64,000 bases of DNA from Spisula solida (lineage: Eukaryota; Mollusca; Bivalvia; Venerida; Mactridae), in the NCBI GenBank assembly GCA_947247005.1, contig OX365959.1, positions 37,981,097 to 38,045,096 of the forward strand. The letters are read 5' to 3'. This document shows positions 1 through 12,600 of the stretch, in pieces. Made by a program: the position numbers and the translations under genes. The notes under the pieces were generated by a model. The model saw only the letters and a program-made list of their open reading frames with translations. It did no database searches and was not told where the DNA came from. Numbering within the stretch: the first letter of the stretch is position 1; every line of letters begins with the position of its first letter.

Positions 1-1437
1 ATCAGGTTTTGAATTCCAGAAGAAATCAAAGAAAATTGTATTGATCAAATTTTTAAAATGTGTTGGTGGGTTTTGTAACACAGTTAGGGGATAAATTAGC
101 TTTGGAAGAACAAGTGTTTTTAGAACTGCTATATAGTGTCCATTTGAGAAAAAAGTATTATTGTGGGTTAGACTTTCGTTAATTTTATATATATCAGAAT
201 AGAAGTTTTTACAGTATGATAAAATATCATTGCTGTTTGTAACTATCGTGTCATTATCAGTTTTCAATTGGTGCATGGTTTTACTTTCAGCTCTTTTGCG
301 TTCCAGATTTGCAAAATTTTTGGTATTTGTCCGCCCCTTCAATCCATTCGGCACGTGATCTTAAAATAAAATGTCTTTAATCTTTTCTTCAGTTATATCT
401 TTTGATGTTTTTTGTTGCTTAAGTAGTTCGTTATGTAGGTTTTCATTACTTGGTTCAGAGCAGATTTTACGTTCTAATCTTTCAATATGTTGTTGTATTT
501 TTAATTCATTTCCTTTGTTTATTTTTGTAGTTTACTGGAATATCTAATGGCTTCGTTCCGGACTGTGCCTTTAACTAGTTCCCATAAAGTATTTGGGTTT
601 GAATCCTTATTTATTTTAGCTGTTTTATTAATTGCCTGCTTGACTTTTGTTTGGAAATCTGTATTTAACAATATTGAGTTATTTATTTTGAAGAATCCTC
701 GTCCACGTTCTGTTGACGCAAGTTCAAGATCAAATGTAACAACGGAGTGGTCGGCTTTAAAGCCCATTTTGATATAGCAATCTTTCACATGATTTAAGAT
801 GTTGGACGAGACTAAGAAGTAATCTAGTATACAATATATTTGTGGTTTATGATTAGATTGCCATGTAAATTGTTTCGAATTGGGATGCTTTAGTCTCCAA
901 ATATCATATAAATCATTATTTTCTATGATCTCTTGAATTATTTTTGAACATTTCCTGTGTGTGGTTTTGTTACCGTTTAGTTTGTCAATATTTACATCAA
1001 TTATTGTGTTGAAGTCATCACCTATTACAAATGTTTCATCGCTATTATCTATAAGTACTGTATGTTTTCTAAAATATTTAATAGTTCCTCGTCATCTTTA
1101 TTAGGTACGTATATGTTCACGAGAAGTAGGTTTTAACTGTCGATCTCTATATTTAATGATTGGAGGCGTCCTTGTTTGTATTCTTTATAGGACTTAAGTG
1201 TGAAGTTGATATTTTCATTTATGAATATACCTATCCCTGCGCTATTTGACTGGTGACCACTGAGGAATATATCATCTTTCCATTCCCTTTTCCATTCATC
1301 ATAATTATTTGGTGTACAGTGTATTTCTTGAAAAAACTTATTGCAAATTTATTAAGTTTTAACCATTCGAATAATTCGATTGTTTTTGTTTTCGATGCTA
1401 TACCCTTGACGTTAAGCGTACAGAACTTAATACTCAT
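1..1437 (-). mobile_element. L1-like LINE copy, decayed, RT core deleted (left arm)
   Basis: Read on the minus strand, the endonuclease start MSIKFCTLNVKG lies at 1437 and the frame breaks several times on the way down. A second readable piece at 519-788 contains GFKADHSVV, the C-terminal end of the APE-type endonuclease. Near base 132 the sequence jumps from the part matching 59169 to that matching about 58068 of the right copy, removing about 1.1 kb that encodes the reverse transcriptase palm, including the FADD box. Bases 1-131 match the region after the palm. The element is dead. Its 5' boundary cannot be placed because both arms carry the same upstream sequence. Confidence 0.85.
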
Positions 1438-2466
1438 TAACTACAGTGTAGTGTATAATTTATACTGCGCATAGAAATATAAACATTCTGTATTTGAAAT
1501 GGAAGAGTGTGTATTTGAAGTTATCCCCCTTAATTGTAAGAACTGAGAAGACGAGAGGAAAGGGATCTTGGAAAAGAAAGAAAGAAGAGGATATAGGAGG
1601 ATTAAAGTTAGAAAAAATGCCTGTCGGACAGGGGTTGAAGCTTATACAGGCGAAAAGAAACATTACGTTTCTATTTGAAATCGTTTTTTTTATTTCTGAT
1701 TGTCCGGCTCCGGACACGTTGATCCTGTACACGTCGAGTTAGTTTGACTAGTGACAAGACATGCCAAATTGTATCACTTTTGAGTTTAGGTTTTCCGTCT
1801 AAACTTTTATTGCAACTTTTAGAACTTAAAAAATTAATTAAATGACTAACTACCCTGATATGTATCGTGTGTCCACAAAGAAAGAACATTTTTCTCGCAA
1901 TGAGCACCAAAATATTCATAAACACAGCAATATGTTCATACGATTTAAACACAGCTTCATCGCAATTTGACTCATCTTGTTAAAGTTGTTCACTTGTTTA
2001 CAATAATTAATTATTTTCCTAGTCGTCTGTTCCTTATCAACCAATCATGATACTCTGGCATATGTGCGCCTCTTACAGACTGACGCAGTAAAAAACATGT
2101 AAGCGTCAAACCATGAGCTCGCTTGAAACTTAAAACAAGGTGAATTGAGATGATTTTTTATAAACTGCTAATAAAACATGCAGAAAATTTATTAACTTTT
2201 ACTGCTTGATGAACGATTCGTTAATCAGAGAGTTCCAGTAAAATACGGAAATGGCCTTTAGAGATGAAGCTTACAGTAACTTCTTACATGAGACTTTCAG
2301 CATTGGCGCATGCTGATTTATTTATCAATAAACTGATTTTATCACATACCCTGCGGTCCAGGACTGCCGTAAAGCCGTGCCGTAAATATCGTTCGGCACT
2401 CCCAGCACACTTACTATTTAAATTAGCTTGACGTGACGTTAGCCAATCCATGCATTGATCCGTCAA

Positions 2467-2510
2467 TGACGTCAGGATAATATCCACGTCGCCATGACGT
2501 CGCGCTCATT
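2467..2510 (+). promoter_or_regulatory. CRE/CCAAT cluster upstream of the left gene (candidate)
   Basis: A consensus CRE, TGACGTCA, at 2467-2474 is followed by CATGACGTCGCG about 20 bp on, and preceded by GACGTGACGTTAGCCAATCC (two half-CREs and a CCAAT box, about 2429-2448). CG-containing sites are dense here against an AT-rich background. It lies about 1.1 kb before the first visible exon. A promoter role is inference; no TATA box or start site was found. Confidence 0.25.
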
Positions 2511-2614
2511 GTACCGCTGAATGTTGGCTGAAACATATGCAGCGCATATCATCCTTTTGAACAGTAATAAGCGTTTTCTAAGGTTATGCGATAAATAGAA
2601 TCTAACGTTCGTGC

Positions 2615-2697
2615 TCATTACATACGAGTTTGATTAAACTCGTCGACAAAAACAATATCATTTTGTCCACTCGTTTAATAAAACTCGTATGTAATGA
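2615..2697. repeat. Hairpin-forming inverted repeat
   Basis: TCATTACATACGAGTTT and its complement near 2697 enclose a second pairing of ACTCGTCGACAAAA with TTTTGTCCACTCGT, giving a stem of about 32 bp with few mismatches and a short loop. The right-arm copy has about 15 extra loop bases. Confidence 0.8.
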
Positions 2698-3563
2698 TCA
2701 CTCATGCAATATCCTCTATATAACGACTACTTTTATCGGGTATTCGGCGATATGTGTCTACAGTTAAAGGTATGCTAAGTGTCCGGTTGTAGGCGCCAGC
2801 CAGTACAGGATTTAATTACTGATATGGGAGAATGCTGTTACATTATGATTATTACCCTTTCCGCAGATGGCTTTTACTTGGGGGAATCCCTCAAGTGTTG
2901 TTATATACCAACTTTAGAAATCACTACGTTTTTACCTATGTAATTTCTTCACAGCCAATTCATCCGAGCAAAAAACGAGTTCCAGCTAATCTAAACCAAA
3001 ATAAGAACATTTATTCCTAGCAATTGAATCATTTTTTATTTCTTTGTATTGCGAGAAATTGTGGAATGTTTCTTCTGTAAGTTAATATTTCTGTGCGAAT
3101 AAATTCCTACGCGCTGTAGAATGACTAATGGTTTTTGAGGGTCGATAAAAATGTCGCTGTTTCAGTACCTGGTTCAGCAGAGGAAATTTACACTGTTTGG
3201 TTTCATAGTACATTCATATTACAGTTTAGCACCAAACTCCTGTTATAATGTATTTATTTTTCACTATTTACTATATTTTCCATTGACGTGTCTACAAACA
3301 GTCTTATTTTGTTCAACAGTAATGTCATAATGTCCAAATGGGATGTTGACTTGTTGACATGAGAACACTACTGCTTAACGTAATAAAACAGTGTTTACAC
3401 AAGTCAATACCATATTTTGACATGGTAACTCTACTGTTTAATATAATTAGCCAGTGTGTAGACATAATAACACCACCATTAGAAGTGATAACACTACTTT
3501 TTCACTTATAATACTTTAGCACTGAGTCGAAGAAATTAGCTACAATGTATTTTCTACTTTTAG

Positions 3564-3680
3564 ACTGACAGATGCTGGGTATTGCACTGTTTCATACCAG
3601 TGCTCTGCACAATGTTCATATAGGGCAAGATATACAACCGCCTGTGGACTGTTTGGGTGGATGAGATGTACGAGACACAG
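3564..3680 (+). CDS. Exon A: Cys-rich EMI-like segment
   Basis: The exon follows TTTTCTACTTTTAG and ends before GTACTA. It reads [13 protein letters not shown]... and continues to [13 protein letters not shown], with regularly spaced cysteines and the CG-FGW-RC pattern common at the N-terminus of invertebrate EGF proteins. A second acceptor eight bases downstream (GACAG) is possible. It ends in phase 2, matching exon B. It lies in the more diverged part of the arm and differs from the right copy at several residues, though all cysteines are kept. Confidence 0.7.
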
Positions 3681-6600
3681 GTACTAGTGTCAAGCTTGAA
3701 TTATTAAACGCTTCAATCATTTAAATTAAATTGATACATCAAAACTAAAAGTACCGAAAGTACAGTAAGTACAGATTACTTCTCTATTTTGATATGCAAT
3801 GGTGTCAAAGTTAATTGATTTTCTGAAAATAAATGGCAACTACCCAGTTTTTCTGGTGAACGAAAGTTCCCTTACGTGTCTCGTTATATGGTAAAAAGAT
3901 TATATTAAGTCAGACAGGGAAGGCAGCACTCAACTTAACCAGCCGAGCACAGAAAACATTAAAAACACACGAAGCACAATGCCCAACTAAACAAGCGCAG
4001 ATCCGCCCAAGTACAAGCTGTCGAAAAGTATATTAAATTATAACTAGCGGAATGACCCAGTAGAAAAGATTCAGCAGCCTTTAGTCTCAAAAGTTAAATA
4101 ACAGTATTAAAACGTTGAAAGGCCCGTATAGTCGTATGACCTACTTTCAATTAGTAAAATGACGTAATTGAACAAATCGAGATATGACGTATTGAACAAG
4201 TCATTAAGAAATACAAGCAATACAGAAGTCCCCTACCGGTTTAAAGCCATATTCAATGTGTCTGTTGCCATAGCAACCACAATTCCCGTCAGAACCAAAA
4301 CTGACGGACTGATGGCAAACCAATAGTCCCTCCGTACAAAAACCGGCAGGGGACTTACAACTACGTTAAATGACCTCAGGGGACAAAACTTAACTATGTT
4401 AAATGACCTCAGGGGACAAAACACTACATCCATAACTCCACAGCTGTACATAAACTCATGAACGAACCAGGTAGGATGCGAATCGTAGGAACGAAATAGT
4501 AAGAGGACAACCAGCAAATACGAATAAATAACTCCTAGCTCCATATAACTTTTGGCCCCGGTCAAATAATTAAATAATGATAAATTATGGCATATTATAG
4601 ATTATTTAAAAATGAAAAACTCCACTGTAAACGGAATTAGCGTTTAAATCCAGATACAAACCCATATTCTAATAATTAAACAAAATACGAAACTAACGGA
4701 AGTAGCACCGCCCCCAACAGAAACCGCGGGACACGCGAGAACAAAAAGGCACAGAAAATAAACAACTTCACTCGAAAAGGCGCGGAACATGCCCAACATA
4801 AAAAACTAGCACAGGAACATGTAATACAAAACCGGGCATCCAATCCCGAAAGTCCGCTGCTTAAGTCAGTCAAACTAAAACGGAACAAGAGCCAGTTGGT
4901 AAACCAACATTTTCATTTACATTCGTATATAGATCATTTTCATTAGCCTTCATGGTCTTTACTTGTATTAAGAAATAGTCTCTATTGATCTGTAAATAGT
5001 GATGTAACAGATATGTAACTTTGGGGAAATCGTCTTTGGCCTAAAATGTATTTTATTATTAAAATAAAACATTGAGCATCGTGTTATTCTGACAAGATAA
5101 TGCCCAGGATGATGTATAGACATTGTATTTCAGAACTGTTTACAAGTACTGTACAGATACATGCTACAAACAGGAGTGTTGTGCTGGTTATACTGGAATG
5201 TTTTGTAATACACGTAAGTTTTTGTAAACAACAATGACACGAAAGTGCAAAATGCAATAACAAACTAAAATTTCATAGAAAAGTAGAACACATATATTAA
5301 ATAATATTTGATAAAATAGTTCACAATGCAACGCATAACATTTATTAGTCAGATGAAGTAATGTTATTGTGCATACTTGATATCATTCTTATAATGTGGG
5401 TAGTGTAGTCAATAATACTACGAGTAACTCCGTTGTAATCGTAAATTGTATATTCAAATATTATTATTCTGATAGTTTAAACACCATTTATTGTCGTAAA
5501 ATAATTCAAAACATGTGTTGGTTGATAGTGAGAAAATTGTTTAAACATATTTTGTATGGTAAACTACAAAAATCGTGTCTGTAGAATAAGTGAGTTGTAT
5601 GGTTAATAAGAAAGTAATCATGCATTATCTACCTTTGGATGGACGCTAAATAATTCATCGGGTTGTTTTTGAGGAGCTATAATTTATGACAGACTTGTTA
5701 CATATATACTTACTAACTTGGTGAACTCATCGCAGAAATTATGATTTTTCTTGGTTCTACATTGTATAAACAAGTGCTAACTACGTTATTTTTGAAAATC
5801 CTTCGTATACGAATAACAATAGATGTAGCAACGGAATAACAATCTTGTTCCTCTCGTGTTCACTAACGGTTTCCCATACGCATTTATCTAGCTATATGTT
5901 TTGGAGAGACAACCTGTCCCAATGGAGGAAGATGTGCTTCGCCTGGTCAGTGTGAATGCATTGTAGGGTTTTCTGAACCACGTTGCACAGGTATGTCAGA
6001 TACTTCTCCTGTTTAACGCCGTTTCTAAACGGTTAGATAGTCCTATCACGGTATGAATCCCGATACATCGCTTTTCAGTTCCGTGAGTGAATTGTTCTGT
6101 TTTCATATGGCTCTGACGGAACTGAAAACCCATATGACACTCGGACGGAACTCCGGAAATATGGCATCTGAGTTCCGTCCGAGCGTAATATCGGTTTCCA
6201 GTTCCGTCAGAGCCATATGAAAACAGAACAATTCTCTCACGGAACTGAAAAGCGGTGTATCGGGATTCATACCGTGCCTGTACAGCAGCAGATTCACATT
6301 ACCCGTTCTTCTTAGCTGCACCATAACTTCTAAAAGGAACCCGCAACATAACTAAACGTCGAAGGAAATCAACATTATCAAATTTTCATGTGAAAACATT
6401 CACAACCAGTTAATATATTTATCTGAATGAAAATGATGTTTTTTATTTAACCTACATGTATTAAGCAATATGATTTTGTGTCGTAATGGTTAAGTTTACA
6501 CTTTTGAGCATTACAGTGTTTCCACATTTTGTTACGATGTGTCTTTAAAAAATTTTTTTAGAGTTTATTTGGACCTGTCAAAATGCAGATAACGTCATGG

Positions 6601-9600
6601 TAGCAGCACACTGTAGATTAATATTCTCAAGAAAGCAGCGAGTATTACTAATAGTGTGTAGCTACTGTATAATTATGTTAATTTTGTGAGATCCAAACAA
6701 CTTCACATCATATAATGCTCATATTGTTAATATGTTTTGTCAGATATCAACGAATGTGCTACTTCAACTCATGGTTGTCAACATCGCTGCGTGAATACAC
6801 ATGGTTCGTATCAGTGTACATGTAATGCCGGGTACTCTCTAGACTACAAACTACATAACTGTACTGGTGAGAATTTGTATTTATTATGGGCATATAGTGT
6901 TCACCCTGTCCGTGAGTGTGTTAGTGTTTGTGTTCGAAAATTGTGAAATCGTGGCTGCTCTGTAACTTTGCCATTTCGTTTTGGATATGTATAATATGTG
7001 GTAGGTCCCTATCTCAAAGGTCAAGGTCACACTTAGAGGTCAAATGTTAAAAGGCTCAAATAGGTATGTAATTCGTGTCCGCTCTGTAACTATGTCATTT
7101 CTTATTGGATATTTATTTTAATTGGTTCAAATGTTCACCACATCAAGACGATGTGCCATGTGCTACGCACTCGTGATTTAATTTTTTTCGCATCCGAACT
7201 CCTGCCCATGTTTTATTCACCGACAAAAAACGCGAACAGATTTTTAATTCTTAAGTAACATTTTAAACAAACCATAGGTGGCCGCATAGTTTTTCATCTT
7301 TTGGTAGTTCGTATGATTTAGGCTTCCAAAAAACTATAATGGTAAAAATCGATACGACCACCTGTGGTTTATTTAACGGTATATGATGTTTGTACACGCT
7401 ACCGGGGGATTAAACTCCCAAAATATTAGTTTGGCCAACTTAAAGAATGTTAGTTTATTATGTATTTGACTATTTTTATGCTATCAGTGTCTTGATAGGG
7501 GGGTTAACTACCGAAATGTAAGGTGGCCAACTAAAAAAAGTGTTAGTTCACCTTTTTATTACTGAAAGCCATTATTATACTCAATTAAATTAACAACATG
7601 GACATGCCGTTATAATCTTTAAAACATATTGGTTTTTCATAGACTTAATCTATTATCACAACGTTTCAAGTAATCGACTTCAAGAAATGTATTTTCTGAT
7701 ATCAAACAATTTGTTCTTGATATAAAAAATTTGATTTCTTGGTATCAAAATATCATTTCTTGTATCAACTGACTTCGTGAAAACATAAATTCCTATAAAC
7801 TTGAATGTATGTCAAGTTTTATTTTGTTTAAATGTCGAATTTTACATTTAAAAAACAACAAACGCGTATCTTTATTGTCACAAAAATGTATATTTTCTTC
7901 CATAGCTTTCAAATTAGGCACATTTGTTACTATTCACCCTGAATATTACCGTAATTTATCAGACCTTTTGTTTGTGATCTTTTATTTATTTAGTCTCGTT
8001 CATTTACAAAACTCACGCGCAACATATACGTACTGAATGCGACTGGTCACATAACATTATATTTAGTTGACCTAACATATTGGAAAATAATTCGCCAGTG
8101 GCGCGGTCACATGTTATATAAACTGTTAGATAAACCACATGTGGTCATATCGATTTTTTTCAATCATAGGATATTGATAGCCTATATAATATCAAATACT
8201 TTATGATACAAAATATGCGGTTACCTTTGGTTTGTTTAACTTGTGCATGAAGTCGGTCAACTGGACATGTTTAATAAGCCTCTGAGAAAACCCCTCGACA
8301 TAATTCGTTAATTCAGTTTAATTTGTCAATCTAAGTTTCAGTTCGTACAACCACAGTATGGACTTTATATCATCTGTATACTATTCCATTTAAGTAGTTA
8401 AAACTATGCAATATAATTTAAATTTAATTGATCTATAATTAGGATGGACATATATTGAAATACATGTAATTTAAATTTTTGTGACAAACAATATGATAAG
8501 ATTGATAAAGTGTACTGATGATAGCGACTGTGTGTAAAGCAGTAAATACCGGATACCGATACTTTAGAAATATTCAGATCGATAACAGTGGTGAAAGCTA
8601 CGCTGACCGAAATGTATCGTACGCCCTATCCCGTTTCAGTGAATAAATATGATCGTGCACCCTATCTTTCATGCAAATTGTCTGTTCTATTGTTCAGAAA
8701 CGTACCAAATATCATATTCTGATGTTCGTTGTATACGATTCTGTGGGCTAAATGTTCACACACATGAATCGTTGGAATACGCATGATATAAGGGTGAAAA
8801 TAGTCATAAAATGGTCTTTGTAATGGTGCATAACCCGCTAAAGTTTTGTTTGAGAAAACAACGCAATCAATCATGGTACAATGTAAGCAAGGTACCAAGA
8901 GATTTAGCGGAGAAGCCATTGCCTGCTGGTCGGGGTGTCAAGAACTAAACGGGACTCGATGATAAATATTTAACTCAAAATATAGATTTATCCTACGCCG
9001 ATAGGCAACCATTTTTTAGTGCGTCCTATCATTTAAACCATGTGATTCCCCATCGTGATTTTGTAGATTACTGGTAGATATGGCATTGCTAGCTTCGTTT
9101 CAGTGTTTGCAGGTGCATTACCCTGGACTATTTTGTTGCCTGTTTAATACCTGCCATTAGATGTTGTCTGTAATTTGATCTTAACGTCACAATGCCTAGG
9201 ACATACAGATTATAAACCACGCATTTCTTATTTGTCTGTATTGTCAACGCTAGTATAAAATTTCTACTGTATTTATTCTGGTCAAGGTTAGTATGTTTTT
9301 TTTGGCAATGTTTAAACCTTTTATTCAAATTAACACGCTTATCTACCACATCTAGACCGAGTTAATAATACAATAATATACACTAAACAGTCGTTTTCAA
9401 TAAGCGGTTACACATAAGTGGTTTACAAAAGTAAATTTTAAATGTGTTCGTTATGCTTTATTACACAAATAATTTTCTACTTTCAACCATCGACAGAAAG
9501 CAAAACACAGTGGCTTTATCAAGAGGACATTATGGTACATTGGTTCGAGTGTTTGAAAACAGCTATTATGATAATGTATATTTCAATTTGAAATGTTCGT

Positions 9601-12600
9601 TATAATTATGACATCTCCTGTCGTCAAACTAGCTTATACTTGGTAAAATATTAAAGGATCTTAAATGTTTTAATGTTCATTTCCTCGTTCTCGAATAAAA
9701 TTAACATAACTAAAATCGTTTGTGAAAAACAAGAGATATTTAAAATAACTACGGATGGCAACTTATGTGAAACATTTGGCTCCGTATAGATTCATTCAAG
9801 TTTTTAAGACGCAGAACAAAGTAACGAACATTTCGTAGCAGGTATAGTAATATATGAACCTTGTTGAACGCGATTGAAATTAAATACATTAACTGCGAAA
9901 AAAACTAATTCTTAAGCACACAATCGGCCCACAAAGCACAAACACAATAGTTTAGCTTTACTTTATCTATAAATAGACATTTCAAGGCCTAAAATTGTCA
10001 GCAATTCTCTATTACCATACAGCTAGCCAGTTATAATAACTTTATAAATAATTACTCCTTATTTAGTGGTCCGTAGAATAAGAACATGTATTTCATTATT
10101 TTATTAGATAATTAAATTATCAATTTAATTGCCACATACATGTAAGCATATAATAAACAGAAAATTTGTTGATTTTTGGTGAAAGATCAATTTTATTTCA
10201 CTCGTGATCACATAAAATTAAATTTTCACTTGTGGCTACGCCACTCGTGAAAATATTGACTTTCTATGATCACTCGATGAAATAAAATTCGATCTTACAC
10301 CAAAACAACAAATATCCTCTATGTAGTTCTCTATTTCTGTTTATTTTCTCTTATTCTCAAGGTACCGTTGAACGCATCAGACGTCTATATGAGAAAATAT
10401 AAAATACGAGGGGTGATCAATGTATTCGAGAACTTTTCATCTAGCAATTCTGTTATATTAGGAAGGCTCAAAAGCAAATTAGCATCATTCCGAGTAAAAT
10501 GTCTCCGACCAAATGCACTTATTACATATTTTATCCATGCAATGGGTGCATGACCTTGGACATCACGTGACGTCATTCCAAGCGCCACTGTTAGAGCAGC
10601 ACGTTGCTCCTTTCTGGCCTCATACCCGACCCAGTGTTTACGATTAATTTACTTTTAATAAACAAATACAAATGTAAGTCATAAATAGGCAACTCTGGAA
10701 TGTAAGGTGGAAAAGAAAAAGTATTGATGCGGTATTGGACCTAAAATTTATAAACAGGCGGTTGGCTTTACACGGTAGTATAATCCTGATGAATAAGGAA
10801 GCACGACGTAACAAGTTGAGGGCGCAATTTCTAAAGAACTCCGTTTAACTTGAGTCAATGATGTACTTTTTTCATACTGATCGTGGATTTCGTAATGTCT
10901 TTGTTTTAGAACCAATATTTAAAAAAGTTAGAAGGAAAGTTTTTCGCGAATATAGTGATCACCCCTCGTAACCCGATATTTATTGTAACAAAACATCGAT
11001 ATTTGAATATATACATGTATATTAAATAGAGTAAAACAACACTATTTAGATAATACTATTGTTTGGGAGCATATTTTCTTCTTTATCTTCACTATTATGT
11101 TTTATTATCAAACACGTTGTATTCAAAAAACAGCATTTATCCAGACTGCTCAATTTTATAAAGCAAATTAGCGATTTTTCGCAGGTTAAACTGCAATATA
11201 AAACATATAATGAACACGATATTTTTATAACTAATTTTATTTTCAATATATTTTGCAAAATATAACGTGAAATGACATGAAAAATAATATAACATGCATG
11301 ACTCTTAGAACGTTCTAAGAGAAATTGACCATTTCATATCAAAAACTCTGATGAATAATGACCAGTCCTCTTAGAACGTTCTAAGAGAAAATTGTACAAA
11401 ATTGATCTTAACTATACAGCGTTTTAGACAAAATAAACAAATATCTTAGAACGTTCTAAGAGAAATTGACCAATACATTTATTACATTCTTAAAGAATAT
11501 GACTGAATCTCTTAGAACGTTCTAAGAGAAAAAAGAACACAATTGGTCTTAATTCTAAAACGTTAAAAAACAAAATCAACGAATCTCTTAGAACATTCTA
11601 AGAGAAAAGTGAGCAAATAAGTGTTTACATTCTCCGCATAAATGACCAAATCTCTTAGAACGTTCTAAGAGAAAATTAAACAAAATTTGTCTTGAGTATA
11701 GACAGTTTTAACAGAAATTTAGCAAATCTCTTAGAACGTTCTAAGAGAAAATTTACCAATACATTATTCTCAAAGAAAATAGGTGAATCCCCTAGAACGT
11801 TCTAAGAGAATACTGAAGAGAAGTCTACTTAATTACAAAACGTTTGAGCAGAAATTTAACAAATATCTTAGAACGTTCTAAGAGAAATTGACCAATTCAA
11901 TATGAACACATGTATTACATTCTTCAAGAATATGACTGAAAAAATGACCAAATATTATTTACATTCTCCGCATAAATGACCAAATCTCTTAGAACGTTCT
12001 AAGAGAAAATTGAACAAAATATGTCTCGAGCATAGACCGTTTTAACAGAAATTTAGCAAATCTCTTAGAACGTTCTAAGAGAAAATTGACCAATACATTT
12101 TTTACATTCTCAATCAAATGGGTGAATCCCTTAGAACGTTCTAAGAGAATATTGAACAAAATTCTACTTAATTACAAAACGTTTGAACAGAAATTCAAGA
12201 AATCTCTTAGAACGTTCTAAGAAAAATGATTAATTTTCCCAATGTGTTATAATATTAAAAATCTCTTAGAACGTTCTAAGAGAATGTGAAAAACGTAGAT
12301 TGAAACATTTTACAGAAAATTACCAAATCTCTTAGAACGTTCTAAGAGAAAACGACCAAATCTGGTTGACAGTCATAATATAAACATGTACACATCTCTT
12401 AGAACGTTCTAAGAGAAAATTATATATTAATAGCTTGAAACATTTTAACAGAATTGATCGAATCTCTTTGAATAATCTTAGAGAACTTGACAAAATATGC
12501 AAAAATCTCTTAGAACGTTCTAAGAGAAAATGACTAAATCTGGTAGAATATTATAACAATAAAATGCACAAATCTCTTAGAACGTTCTAAGAGATTATGA

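Larger units (their letters stand above)
1438..3563. other. Region between LINE and first visible exon, left arm
   Basis: Besides the CRE/CCAAT cluster and the hairpin at 2615-2697, I see no coding exon here. A signal-peptide exon ending in a phase compatible with exon A must lie here or further upstream. No ATG followed by a convincing hydrophobic stretch and a donor was recognised. The sequence at 1500-1740 may be the LINE 5' UTR. Confidence 0.5.

Noticed and set aside
4233..4565. 110-codon minus-strand frame with hydrophobic stretches
   Set aside because: It lies in repeat-like DNA with a short internal duplication, and its frame is not preserved to the same end in the right-arm copy (53538-53864).
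8662..8919. 85-codon minus-strand frame inside the large intron
   Set aside because: No domain or splice context; arm identity is background here.
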